DNA of 64,000 nt, taken from NCBI RefSeq assembly GCF_038003525.1, contig NZ_JBBOPI010000002.1:1-64000 (forward strand), read 5' to 3'. The stretch comes from Solibacillus sp. FSL H8-0538. GTDB taxonomy: Bacteria > Bacillota > Bacilli > Bacillales_A > Planococcaceae. A model generated the notes under the pieces. It was not told where the DNA came from. It worked only from the letters and a program-made list of their open reading frames with translations, and ran no database searches. Of this stretch, positions 8,028 through 16,306 are shown piece by piece (within the stretch, counting starts at the first letter, position 1; each line of letters opens with the position of its first letter). Position numbers and translations under genes: made by a program.

Positions 8028-9113
8028 GTGAAAAAATTATTTGCATTTTTAGTATTGAGTACTCTGTTATTATTAGCAGCATGCGGTGATAGTAGCTCTA
8101 AAACCCAAAAAGATTCAGAAGAAAAAACAGACAGCTCTAAAGAAGTATCAAAGGAAGAATCGAAGGAAGTAAATTTATATACAAGCCGTCATTATGATGT
8201 TGATGATGCATTATATAAAGAATTTGAAAAAGAAACAGGTATTAAAGTAAATGTCATTAAAGGTGAGCCAGATGAGTTACTAGAGCGCATTAAGCGTGAA
8301 GGTGATGCAACAAAGGCAGATCTATTTTTAACAGCTGACGTAGCCCGCCTGTTCCGTGCAAAAGAAGACGGACTTTTACAAGCTGTTTCAAGTGACACAC
8401 TTAGCAAGCAAGTACCAGAAAAATTCCAAGATACGGATCAAATGTGGTACGGTTTAACAAAGCGCGCACGTGTTATCGTTTACAATAAAGAAACAGTAAA
8501 ACCAGAAGAGCTTTCTACTTACGAAGCGTTAACAGAAGCACAATGGAAGAACCGTGTACTTATTCGCGGGGCTGAAAATGTCTACAACCAGTCATTACTT
8601 GCTTCATTTATCGAAATTAATGGCGAAGAAAAGGCGAAAGAGTGGGCAAGCGGTCTTGTAGCAAACTTCGCGCGTGATCCAGAGGGCGGGGATCGTGACC
8701 AAGCAAAAGCGATTACAGCTGGTATTGGTGACGTTGCCATTATGAACACATATTATTATGGACAAATGTTAAACTCTACTGACGCAGAAGAAGTAAAAGT
8801 CGCAGAGAGCTTAGGCGTATTTTTCCCTAACCAAGACACAACAGGTACACACGTAAATATTAGTGGTGCTGGTGTAATTAACACTTCAAAAAATAAAGAG
8901 AATGCAGTAAAATTATTAGAGTATTTATCTGCTCCTGCAGCACAAACTGTTTTTGCAGAGACAAACTTTGAATACCCAGTAAATCCAGAAGCAGCATCTT
9001 CAGAGCTACTGAAGTCATGGGGCGAATTTAAAGAGCAAGATATTCCACTTTCTACTTTAGGTGATCACAACTCAAAAGCAGTTATGATCTTCAATGAGGT
9101 AGGCTGGAAATAA
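8028..9113 (+). CDS. Ferric iron ABC transporter substrate-binding lipoprotein
   Basis: Captures Fe(III) outside the membrane for the permease encoded next. A lipoprotein signal ends in LLAAC (Cys19). The mature protein has the iron-binding class 1 solute-binding fold, with conserved blocks YTSRHYDVDDALY, ADLFLTADVARL, RARVIVYNK, and the tyrosine-rich iron-ligand stretch NTYYYGQM near residue 244. GTG at 8028 was chosen because GGACAGGAGAAG precedes it and it gives a correct lipoprotein leader; the longer ATG frame would start inside the Fur box. First gene of the three-gene operon behind the Fur-boxed promoter. Related to FbpA/FutA. Confidence 0.95.
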   Translation: MKKLFAFLVLSTLLLLAACGDSSSKTQKDSEEKTDSSKEVSKEESKEVNLYTSRHYDVDDALYKEFEKETGIKVNVIKGEPDELLERIKREGDATKADLFLTADVARLFRAKEDGLLQAVSSDTLSKQVPEKFQDTDQMWYGLTKRARVIVYNKETVKPEELSTYEALTEAQWKNRVLIRGAENVYNQSLLASFIEINGEEKAKEWASGLVANFARDPEGGDRDQAKAITAGIGDVAIMNTYYYGQMLNSTDAEEVKVAESLGVFFPNQDTTGTHVNISGAGVINTSKNKENAVKLLEYLSAPAAQTVFAETNFEYPVNPEAASSELLKSWGEFKEQDIPLSTLGDHNSKAVMIFNEVGWK

Positions 9114-9123
9114 TAAAAAGATA

Positions 9124-9156
9124 AAACCCTTGTTGCGTGATGCAGCAAGGGCTTTC
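9124..9156 (+). terminator. Intra-operon attenuating hairpin
   Basis: CCCTTG and CAAGGGC enclose an inner TTGC/GCAG pairing and are followed by a weak T-rich run. It sits between binding-protein and permease genes, where partial termination would yield excess binding protein, a common arrangement in such operons. Confidence 0.6.
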
Positions 9157-9183
9157 TTGCTATATATAGAGGGGTAAATCAAT

Positions 9184-10815
9184 ATGCGAAAGTTCTTTAG
9201 CAAAATGAATACATGGTCATTTTTGGCACTATGTATCATCCTATTTCTTGTCGGTCCCAATATTACCATTATTGAGGGGCTCTTTACGCCTGAAAACGAA
9301 AATTGGGCACATATTAAAGAATATATTTTAGCTGACTTTATTCGTGCATCATTTCTTCTAGTATTTTTTACAGGTATTTTAACGATTGTATTAGGTACAA
9401 GTCTTGCGTGGCTCATCGCTCAGTATGATTTTCCTTTGCGTAGCTTTTATAAATGGGCGCTTATTTTACCCTTATCGATTCCACCATTTATCGCAGCCTA
9501 TACGTATCACGGCATATTGAATTATACAGGTGTTGTTCAAACAACCTTACGAAACAAGCTAGATGTGAAAGTCAATGCGGCTTATTTCGATATTATGAAC
9601 ATGCCTGGTGCTATTTTTATTTATACGATGGTTTTGTTTCCCTATGTTTATACGATTGTGCGGGTATTTTTATCGCAGCAATCGGCAACATTAATCGAAA
9701 GTGCACGGATGCTTGGAAAAGGACCCTTCAAAATTTTCTTTCAAGTCGTAGTCCCGATATCCCGAGCGGCAATTGTGGGCGGAGCGAGCTTAGTTATTTT
9801 AGAGGTATTAAATGACTATGGGGTAGTAAAATATTTCGGTATTCAAACCTTTAGTACCGCCATTTTCCAAACGTGGTTTGCGTTAGGGGATATTGATTCC
9901 TCTTTAAAGCTAGCTGCCTCACTTATGGGATTTGTCATTATCATCTTAATTCTCGAGAAGGTGCTACGTGGGCGAAAGCAGTTTAGCTATGCTTCTACTA
10001 AGATTAGACCGTTAAAGCTCGTGACACTACGCGGTGGTAAGGCAGGTTTCGCAACATTCTATTGTACGATTATTTTCAGTTTGAGTTTTTTAATCCCAGT
10101 CATTCAGCTCATTGATTGGTTTATTTTAACATTTGGTCATATCCCATTCCAGGACTTCTTTATTTATGTGAAAAATTCGACCATCGTTGCAGCGATTAGT
10201 GCAACAATCATTATCGTATTCGCATTAATTGTCGGTAACTTTAATCGCCTTTTCCAAGGGCGTATCACAAAAGTATTGACTCGCCTATCGATTTTAGGCT
10301 ATTCGATTCCTGGGGCTGTTATCGCGGTTGCGATTGTCACAGCCTTTATTCAGCTAGACGAGTGGTTAACACCGCTTTATGTAAAGTTAGGGCTGGATTC
10401 CACCCTTGTACTGAGTGTCAGCCTCGTGATGCTGATTACGGCTTATTTAGTACGTTTCTTTGCAATTGGCTTTAACTCCATTGAGGCAGGCTACGAAAAA
10501 ATTGGGACGAATTTCCGGGATGCTTCCAGGCTTTTAGGTTCTGGCATTACAAAAACCTTTTTTAAGGTAGATGTTCCGATGATGAAAGGTGCGATTATTA
10601 GCGGCTTCATTTTAGTGTTTATTGATATTATGAAGGAAATTCCATTAACACTCATTTTGCGACCGTTTAATTTTGATACACTTGCGACGAAAGCCTTTCA
10701 ATATGCAAGTGATGAAAAAATCATGGAAGCCTCTCAAGCATCCTTATTTATTATTGTGATTAGTGCTATTGCGATTTTTATTTTTAATAAGCTACTGGAA
10801 AAGGAGCCAAGCTAA
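9184..10815 (+). CDS. Ferric iron ABC transporter permease (two fused permease modules)
   Basis: Forms the membrane channel for Fe(III) import. The 543 residues contain about 12 membrane helices. Two binding-protein-dependent transport permease modules are fused in tandem, each with an EAA-type loop contacting the ATPase (about IESARMLGKGPFKIFFQVVV in the first half and FRDASRLLGSGITKTFFKV in the second). This duplicated layout is typical of FbpB/SfuB iron permeases. It is followed by the ATPase gene with only 1 base between. Confidence 0.95.
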   Translation: MRKFFSKMNTWSFLALCIILFLVGPNITIIEGLFTPENENWAHIKEYILADFIRASFLLVFFTGILTIVLGTSLAWLIAQYDFPLRSFYKWALILPLSIPPFIAAYTYHGILNYTGVVQTTLRNKLDVKVNAAYFDIMNMPGAIFIYTMVLFPYVYTIVRVFLSQQSATLIESARMLGKGPFKIFFQVVVPISRAAIVGGASLVILEVLNDYGVVKYFGIQTFSTAIFQTWFALGDIDSSLKLAASLMGFVIIILILEKVLRGRKQFSYASTKIRPLKLVTLRGGKAGFATFYCTIIFSLSFLIPVIQLIDWFILTFGHIPFQDFFIYVKNSTIVAAISATIIIVFALIVGNFNRLFQGRITKVLTRLSILGYSIPGAVIAVAIVTAFIQLDEWLTPLYVKLGLDSTLVLSVSLVMLITAYLVRFFAIGFNSIEAGYEKIGTNFRDASRLLGSGITKTFFKVDVPMMKGAIISGFILVFIDIMKEIPLTLILRPFNFDTLATKAFQYASDEKIMEASQASLFIIVISAIAIFIFNKLLEKEPS

Positions 10816-10816
10816 C

Positions 10817-11521
10817 ATGTACTTATCTATTGAAAATTTATGCTTTTCATATCCTTCAGCAAAGGAAGATACCATCCAATCATTTACGCTAACAATTAAA
10901 AAGGGCGAGGTCATCTCAATCCTAGGCCGAAGCGGAAGCGGGAAAAGTACGATTTTGCGTATATTAGCAGGGCTAGAGTATGCAAGTAACGGCTCATTTT
11001 GCATAAATAATGAAGTGATTTTTGACAGTAAAACTTTTATTCAACCAGAAAAACGTGGGATTGGGATGGTGTTTCAAGATTATGCATTGTTCCCACATAT
11101 GACTGTCGGTAAGAATATTTTATTCGGTATATCCCATTTAGCTAAAGAAGATTGCCGTAAACGATTGAAAGAAGTGCTCGAGCTGGTGGAAATGGAGGAC
11201 TATGAACACAGATACCCTCATCAGTTAAGTGGCGGTCAGCAGCAACGTATTGCCATCGCAAGAGCACTTGCACCAAACCCTCGTTTACTCTTATTAGACG
11301 AGCCTTTTAGTAACTTAGATACCGAGCTTCAAGTAAAAATCCGAAAAGAATTACGTGATATTTTAAAGCGAGCAAACATTACATCGATTTTTGTTACGCA
11401 CGATGAAGACGATGCCCACGCGATCGCTGATTTTATCGTGAAATTAAACCGCGGAAGAATCGAGCAAATGGGAAATCCATGCGATATTTTAAAGGCCGAG
11501 ACAAAGATCGTCTTCTCCTAG
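10817..11521 (+). CDS. Ferric iron ABC transporter ATP-binding protein
   Basis: Hydrolyses ATP to drive the permease. Walker A GRSGSGKST, Q-loop, signature LSGGQQQR, Walker B LLLLDEP and the switch histidine (VTHDEDDA) are all present. The start at 10817 follows the permease stop by 1 base and has AAAAGGAGC upstream. The protein is 234 residues, lacking the C-terminal TOBE-like regulatory domain that makes many FbpC proteins about 350 residues. It is short but complete in the catalytic core. Confidence 0.93.
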   Translation: MYLSIENLCFSYPSAKEDTIQSFTLTIKKGEVISILGRSGSGKSTILRILAGLEYASNGSFCINNEVIFDSKTFIQPEKRGIGMVFQDYALFPHMTVGKNILFGISHLAKEDCRKRLKEVLELVEMEDYEHRYPHQLSGGQQQRIAIARALAPNPRLLLLDEPFSNLDTELQVKIRKELRDILKRANITSIFVTHDEDDAHAIADFIVKLNRGRIEQMGNPCDILKAETKIVFS

Positions 11522-11608
11522 TTTGGTGGCTGTTCAAAAAACGCCTGTAAAAATTCGCTGGCACTGAAAAACTTGCATTTTCAACCTGACAAATCTCTTT
11601 CCGTAAAA

Positions 11609-11654
11609 AAATAAGGCACTTCCTGTTCAAAATTGAACAGGAAGTGCCTTATTT
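11609..11654. terminator. Bidirectional terminator of the iron operon
   Basis: A perfect 22-base inverted repeat (11609-11630 and 11633-11654) with a 2-base loop, A tract before and TTTCTTTCTT after. The remaining 200 bp to the next gene holds another long-loop pair (CCCGCAG near 11719, CTGCGGGTTTT near 11761) and nothing else I recognise. Confidence 0.85.
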
Positions 11655-11860
11655 CTTTCTTCGTGTCAGACTAACAGTAAATATCGTTGTGACCCCTTGA
11701 ATTTCCATGCCAAATAGACCCGCAGCCAATGCCGTACGTTGAAAAAAGATTGATCAAACTGCGGGTTTTAATGGTTAATGAGTGCTTATTGTGGGAGTCG
11801 AATCTTTAAAAAAAGCCCATCCTTTGTTGAAGAACAGTTGCTGATCACACTCTATATACT

Positions 11861-12214
11861 TTAGCTCGCTATTGTAAAGCTTTTCTCATCCTCACTAATC
11901 GGCACATCCATCGTCGTCATTTTCTTTACAGATGCCCGTTTCAATGACTGCATGCAGTTAACCAAAAAGTAAATTTTCGATTCTTCCCCTTGTAATTCTG
12001 CTTCCACACTTCCATCTTCTAAATTTTTCACCCAACCCGTTAATTTCAGTCTTTCCGCAATACAAAATACTTCCAAGCGAAATCCTACTTTTTGGACTTT
12101 TCCAGAAAAAGTGACTTTTTTTCGGATTATCGAACTTGGCGGAAATGGCGGGATCTTCATACGATTGGCATGCCAAATAACATACCCATCCAATAATTTC
12201 GTGACCATACTCAT
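11861..12214 (-). CDS. Acylphosphatase-domain protein
   Basis: Would hydrolyse the carboxyl-phosphate bond of acyl phosphates. The acylphosphatase domain spans about residues 33-115, with the substrate loop GKVQKVGFR holding catalytic Arg46, and WVKNL with catalytic Asn64. About 30 residues precede it, making the protein 117 rather than the usual 90. The extension (VIWHANRMKIPPFPP) may be a real addition or an over-long start. Single gene. Confidence 0.85.
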   Translation of the reverse strand: MSMVTKLLDGYVIWHANRMKIPPFPPSSIIRKKVTFSGKVQKVGFRLEVFCIAERLKLTGWVKNLEDGSVEAELQGEESKIYFLVNCMQSLKRASVKKMTTMDVPISEDEKSFTIAS

Positions 12215-12344
12215 TCTTTAGCTTACTCCCTTATTTGACTATTAAGTATTCAGATTATTAACTCGTAAATATACTCTTCAATTAAACTGCCCTAATGGAA
12301 CGATTCGGCTGCCGAAAAAGTAATCATAACCCCAGTTAGTTGAA

Positions 12345-12887
12345 TCAATAAATCAAAATGTTATTTTTTAATAATGAGTAGATGTTTGTATCGTGAGCGA
12401 ACCCATTTTGATACATATAGTCTCGTAAAACTCCCTCTTTTTGAAAACCAATTTTAGTTAGTAAATTATTAGATGCTTCATTTTCTATAAAAACGACAGC
12501 ACCTATACGAGTTAAATCCATTGCAACAAATCCATATGAAAGTACTTTTGATAGCGCTTCTAAGGTATAGCCTTTCCTCCAATGGTCTGGATAAATTTCA
12601 TAACCTATTTCTGCCCGTTTATGTTTCGGAGACCAAGCGTTAAATCCAATTGATCCAATCATTCCTTTGATCCCTTTTATTTCAATTCCCCACCTGATGC
12701 CTCTTTTTTCATTGAAGTTTTTTGAAAAGAAATCAACGAATTTCTCTGCCTGTTTTAAATTCAGTATTGTTTCTTCTCCATAGAATCGAGTTACATTGTT
12801 GTTCGAAAAACAAGCAAAAATACATTGTGCATCGTCTTTTGTGATTTCCCTTAGCTTTAGTCTTTCGGTCTCTAACACTGGAAACAT
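12345..12887 (-). CDS. GNAT N-acetyltransferase (RimJ/RimL type)
   Basis: Transfers an acetyl group from acetyl-CoA to an unknown amine or protein N-terminus. It shows the family opening LETERLKLREIT, the IGYEIYPDHWRKGYTLEAL acetyl-CoA loop region, and the tail motif NEASNNLLTKIGFQKEGVLRDY. Length 180 is normal. AGGTGGAGATTAA precedes the ATG. One of three intact and one decayed GNAT genes in 12-25 kb. Confidence 0.92.
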   Translation of the reverse strand: MFPVLETERLKLREITKDDAQCIFACFSNNNVTRFYGEETILNLKQAEKFVDFFSKNFNEKRGIRWGIEIKGIKGMIGSIGFNAWSPKHKRAEIGYEIYPDHWRKGYTLEALSKVLSYGFVAMDLTRIGAVVFIENEASNNLLTKIGFQKEGVLRDYMYQNGFAHDTNIYSLLKNNILIY

Positions 12888-12925
12888 TTAATCTCCACCT
12901 CTTTTCAATTCACTAATTATTGATT

Positions 12926-13120
12926 CTATGAAAGTGGTGAAAATCCTTTAAAAATTGATCTCCGTATTGTATTAACCTGTGTCGGTAAGTTAAGAAGCGA
13001 CTGCTCTATGAAACAATCGTTCTCGTTAGCAAAATAAAAACTTCCCACATCACTATAAGTTAAAATAAATTCTTGAATAACCGAATTATCATTTTCGGTA
13101 TAAATATCAAAATATTCCAA
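12926..13120 (-). CDS. Short ORF of unknown function, possibly a gene fragment
   Basis: A 64-residue frame beginning with TTG (EYFDIYTENDNSVIQEF). Composition looks coding, but there is no convincing ribosome binding site, so it may be the 3' end of a decayed gene. No family recognised. Confidence 0.3.
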   Translation of the reverse strand: MEYFDIYTENDNSVIQEFILTYSDVGSFYFANENDCFIEQSLLNLPTQVNTIRRSIFKGFSPLS

Positions 13121-13269
13121 ATCAATTCAACTAAGATGCAATCTCCAATTTCAATTAGTAGATCTTTAAAAAAGCCGTCCTTACTTTTCTTTTTTTCTTT
13201 TTTCATCTTCAATTTACCTCTCCACAACTCAATTTCCCCTTAAAATCGATCTTCAATTTTCTACTGATT

Positions 13270-13301
13270 TAGCAAAAGAAGAGTCGGCTCTTGTTTTGCT
13301 A
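13270..13301. terminator. Hairpin, likely terminator
   Basis: TAGCAAAAGAAGAG and CTCTTGTTTTGCTA pair with one mismatch around a 4-base loop. Confidence 0.6.
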
Positions 13302-13380
13302 TCGCCCTCGATAGTTGAAGATGTTACATTAAATTTGAGAAACAATCCTATCGAACGTACTACCGTCTCTAAATATCCAT

Positions 13381-13578
13381 TTATCTAATCCAAACATCGT
13401 ATGCTCCTCTAATACTTAAAAACAAGTCGCCAATTATACCCACACAAAAGAAAATAAAATAATAACTCGCAATCGTGATTTCCTTATTAAACAGCTCTTT
13501 AAATGCCTGAATGAACAAATTGTTAAACTTAAACCAACTTAATATCCAACCGATTACTAGAAAACTAACAATCATCAT
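13381..13578 (-). CDS. Small two-helix membrane protein
   Basis: A 65-residue protein with two hydrophobic segments (about 3-20 and 37-58). ATG at 13578 is chosen because GAGGAGG lies 6 bases upstream. No family recognised; the strong ribosome binding site argues that it is real. Confidence 0.6.
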   Translation of the reverse strand: MMIVSFLVIGWILSWFKFNNLFIQAFKELFNKEITIASYYFIFFCVGIIGDLFLSIRGAYDVWIR

Positions 13579-13926
13579 TTCGTTTCCTCCTCTCAAAAAA
13601 GATGAGTGTCGTGTCTTCCTATTTAGAAGGACACCACTCGTCCAAGATCGTGCGAGTGGATGGGAAAGTTATATTTCCTTATCCATCAAAAAACCAACAA
13701 ATATGTTTTCTGTCAGTTCCATGTCTTAATTCCTAAAGACCATTGTTATAAACTAAATACCAACCATTTGAAAAAACAGTGATATGAAGATAAACGACCT
13801 CACTCAACTATCATTTTCCATAAAAAGCCTCTTCAAGTATTCTGCCCCTTTAGTTTAAGAATTTCAACTAAAATAGCGTTAATCCTTGGTGGATCAACGC
13901 GCTCCCTTCGTGAAATAAGAACTTCA

Positions 13927-14382
13927 CTACCAATCTGGTCCATCATTGCTACCACTGACTATGAGATTAAATGCATTGGAATCCAGATTGGTCTTTTCAA
14001 CGGATTCATAGAAAATTGATGTTACCTCTTCTTGTACGGATTCAGTTACTTCCTTATTTTCTAAGATATATTTCACCCGAATGTCCTCTTTTGAATAAAT
14101 TGCAAGCAACATATGAAATGTATAGCCTTTTTCTTCTAATTTCTTGTTTACTTGTTCAAAAAAGCCATGCTCTTGATAAAGTAGCGTTTGAATTTCCTCT
14201 ACTTCTTTTAATTTCCTTTCGTTTTCCGCTTGTATTTCAGGACTTAATGAATGGGGGCCTTCAAATGTTGCTTCTTTTGTTGCGGAGTTATTGATCAATA
14301 GAAAGGTAACAACACACGAAATGACAATGGTTCCGATTAAAGTGATTTTACCCGTTTTTATTCTATACACTCCCTTTTTCAC
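13927..14382 (-). CDS. Membrane-anchored protein of unknown function (paralogue of 23501-23944)
   Basis: A 151-residue protein with a short basic N-terminus, one hydrophobic anchor (about 13-30) and an extracellular helical then alpha/beta domain (QAENERKLKEVEEIQTLLYQ). It is closely similar along its length to the product of 23501-23944. The start is uncertain: GTG at 14382 opens the longest frame, while GTG at 14367 matches the paralogue start; neither has an ideally spaced ribosome binding site. Function unknown; the pair arose by segmental duplication. Confidence 0.7.
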   Translation of the reverse strand: MKKGVYRIKTGKITLIGTIVISCVVTFLLINNSATKEATFEGPHSLSPEIQAENERKLKEVEEIQTLLYQEHGFFEQVNKKLEEKGYTFHMLLAIYSKEDIRVKYILENKEVTESVQEEVTSIFYESVEKTNLDSNAFNLIVSGSNDGPDW

Positions 14383-14430
14383 TATAAATATATGACAGTG
14401 TAAAAGGGCTTAAACCACGTCAGTTATTGA

Positions 14431-14458
14431 TTGAACTAGCCTGCGCCGTTAGTACAAG
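14431..14458. repeat. REP-like palindrome
   Basis: TTGAACTAG...GCGCCGTTAGTACAAG, a degenerate member of the dispersed palindrome best seen at 51394-51428. Confidence 0.6.
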
Positions 14459-14495
14459 TAGTGCCTGCTCTAATTGAACACTCGCATCCCGATAG

Positions 14496-14745
14496 TCAAA
14501 AATTTTCTCTATAAAACACAATCATATGTTCTTCATTCCGACAAAAACCTAAAGAAGAATACAATTTTTCGGCTGATGACTTTGTAAAAACATGCAATTT
14601 CGAGCGGTCTTTCCGTGCGCAATTTCTTTTGACACAGTTTGCTCCTGCGTTGATCATATTAAGAAACTGTCATCCTAATCGCGTACGAAAAAATTCTGTA
14701 TTATCTTGTTTTTTATTAGAGCCTCGACGATTTCTGTTGTAAACT
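14496..14745 (-). pseudogene. Decayed GNAT acetyltransferase gene
   Basis: The last part (KSSAEKLYSSLGFCRNEEHM) matches the end of the intact GNAT at 24081-24581. Further upstream the frame reads RNRRGSN, the expected acetyl-CoA loop, but a TGA interrupts it just before QFLNMI. The start and first half are gone. It is part of duplicated copy A. Confidence 0.7.
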
Positions 14746-14880
14746 GCATCATAGGGAAGACCACTTTTTTAGAATTGGTTGTGGTGACTTAATTCTACCA
14801 AGAAAAGGTCTTCTTTTTTTGTCGCCTTATTCATTTACACAAAATTTTTTTTTACTCTACTTTTTCGGAGTGTAAAAACG

Positions 14881-14920
14881 ACAAAAGATGGTGACTTATC
14901 ATTGAGTCACCATCTTTTGT
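14881..14920 (-). terminator. Terminator after the Fic gene
   Basis: A perfect 16-base inverted repeat (ACAAAAGATGGTGACT and its complement) with an 8-base loop, 27 bases downstream of the Fic stop. Confidence 0.8.
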
Positions 14921-14946
14921 AGTATATTAAAATAATCAGAACCTAC

Positions 14947-15666
14947 TTAATCTGTATTGAAATCCGTTTTAAATGGCTTTTCTTCATATTTTGAAACATC
15001 GTATTGCCCAATTACTTGATAACTACTGGACGCTTCATCGTTTGGTTTGAATTTATTGAAATCAACTACATCTAATGCATCTTTCATCATATTCAATAAA
15101 TATTGTGGTTCTGGAGTTTCTTCTACTGCGGCAAGGACTAAGGCGTTTCGTAAATATCCTGCGTGTTGTGAGAGCAATTGAGCGTTAAAATCTAGACTAC
15201 TTGCTTCAGCAAAAAGCTTCATGAAAATGGAAACTGCTCGTGTATTTCCTTCTCGGTACGGATGAACCCGCCAAAGTTTAATCATAAATGTTGAAAAATC
15301 CTCTACCAGACGAGGATTAGAATAGTTCCATTGTCTGGATCTAGACCAACTGAAAACAGTTTTTAAATCAGAAATAATTTGATCTTTACCGCTATACACA
15401 ACAGATAATCCATTTAAAACACGTTCACTTTTAGAAATATTGACTGTGCGGAATTCCCCTGCCCATGAATATAGCTCATGAAAAAGAAAGTGATGAATCA
15501 ATTGTAGGCTTTCATATTTTTGAAAATCAATCTCATGGGTGATAGAAGAAATATCTACAATTCCCGCGATCAACAGCTGTGCTTCAACGTCAATTAATTG
15601 TTGTTCATTGCGAATATTTAATTTGTTGATTAAGATGTCTGTATTAGCATAAGTATATGGGTCCAT
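14947..15666 (-). CDS. Fic-domain AMP-transferase toxin
   Basis: Fic proteins transfer AMP from ATP to target proteins (gyrase and topoisomerase IV for bacterial VbhT-type toxins). The 239-residue protein has the active-site loop HPYREGNTR at 135-143, with catalytic His135 and the phosphate-binding E-G-N. The upstream flap region is YSWAGEFRTVNISKSE. It starts 3 bases after the antitoxin stop and has no good ribosome binding site of its own, so translational coupling is likely. The last glycine of the classic HPFxEGNGR motif is Thr, a variant common in Firmicutes Fic proteins. Confidence 0.93.
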   Translation of the reverse strand: MDPYTYANTDILINKLNIRNEQQLIDVEAQLLIAGIVDISSITHEIDFQKYESLQLIHHFLFHELYSWAGEFRTVNISKSERVLNGLSVVYSGKDQIISDLKTVFSWSRSRQWNYSNPRLVEDFSTFMIKLWRVHPYREGNTRAVSIFMKLFAEASSLDFNAQLLSQHAGYLRNALVLAAVEETPEPQYLLNMMKDALDVVDFNKFKPNDEASSSYQVIGQYDVSKYEEKPFKTDFNTD

Positions 15667-15669
15667 AAG

Positions 15670-15855
15670 TTACTGTGAAGCCCTTGTATATTTTTCAACA
15701 ATCGCTTGTTTTAATTGGCTGGATGAAACTTGGCCGTTTTCATATTGCTTTAAGAGGTTTTGTGTAAATGCACTCGGTTTTCCACCGTCAATGGCAGCCA
15801 TACCCACTGCAAATTGTACTTGCTTTTGACGTTCTAGACGTGAGTTTTCTTTCAT
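15670..15855 (-). CDS. VbhA-like antitoxin of the Fic pair
   Basis: A 61-residue protein with the layout of VbhA-type antitoxins: helix, GGKPS turn, then NLLKQYENGQVSSSQLKQAI. These proteins block the Fic ATP site with a helix bearing [ST]xxxE[GN]. At the matching place this protein reads MAAIDG (19-24), with Met for Ser/Thr and Asp for Glu. ATG at 15855 follows GAGGGG and gives a better start than the upstream GTG. Placed first in the operon, as is usual for antitoxins. Confidence 0.8.
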   Translation of the reverse strand: MKENSRLERQKQVQFAVGMAAIDGGKPSAFTQNLLKQYENGQVSSSQLKQAIVEKYTRASQ

Positions 15856-15875
15856 ATATAACACCCCTCGTTTAT

Positions 15876-15894
15876 TGATATATCTATTATATCA
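15876..15894 (-). promoter_or_regulatory. Promoter/operator of the Fic toxin-antitoxin operon
   Basis: TGATATA and TATATCA form an inverted repeat (spacing 5) that contains a TATAAT-like -10 on the minus strand, 21 bases before the antitoxin start. Autoregulation is inferred. Confidence 0.5.
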
Positions 15895-15941
15895 GCTTTT
15901 GCGTATCAGGAGATAGTGAGGTCTCTTCATAGACATACATG

Positions 15942-16029
15942 ATGAAATCCTTCCCCCGGTGATTCGTTCTCACATTCAAAGTTCGCTGTCTATGCAAAAG
16001 TTAGACCCTTAGCGAGCCACGAAAGCCCC
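15942..16029. repeat. Relic of the 3' end of a DUF4256 gene (repeat of 18359-18446)
   Basis: About 88 bp nearly identical to 18359-18446. The right end (16001-16029), read on the minus strand, is the last codons of a DUF4256 gene (GFRGSLRV, stop). The rest is the downstream flank. No other part of the gene is present. Confidence 0.75.
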
Positions 16030-16057
16030 AATCAATTGGTCAAATCGATAGAGTTCA

Positions 16058-16208
16058 TTGTTTCTATACCATCTCATCCATGAATTAATTTATGATCTAT
16101 TTTTAATCCCATATTTCATCGTGATTTGTTCATTTGTTAACTCACCTGTAATTTTCGCCTTTACTACTGCCCTTTTAATATCCGCTGCATCATTTGTTTT
16201 GCCCATGC
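16058..16208 (+). pseudogene. Membrane protein fragment (possible transporter tail)
   Basis: A hydrophobic stretch (VIFAFTTALLISAASFVLP) ending in MQKH looks like the last helix of an MFS-type transporter. The frame has no ribosome binding site, and beyond 16209 it runs through a repeat hairpin up to 16324. Read as a 3' remnant; identity uncertain. Confidence 0.3.
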
Positions 16209-16267
16209 AAAAACACCTTCGATTTTTATGTACGTATTTTCAACGTACGCCAATTAGAGATGTTTTA
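16209..16267. repeat. Dispersed hairpin with TACGTATTTTCAACGTA core
   Basis: AAAACACCT...GAGATGTTTT flanking a TACGTATTTTCAACGTA core is an inverted homologue of the hairpin at 31450-31505. Probably a terminator-like dispersed repeat. Confidence 0.6.
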
Positions 16268-16306
16268 TGGTATCTTATAAAATTAGGTTCGTCCAAGATG
16301 CTATTT

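Larger units (their letters stand above)
13850..14517 (-). repeat. Segmental duplication, copy A (copy B about 23423-24088)
   Basis: Contains a hairpin (GCGTTAATCC / GGATCAACGC), a membrane-anchored protein gene, a REP-like repeat and the end of a GNAT gene, in the same order as at 23.4-24.1 kb. The GNAT gene is intact in copy B and a relic here. Confidence 0.85.
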
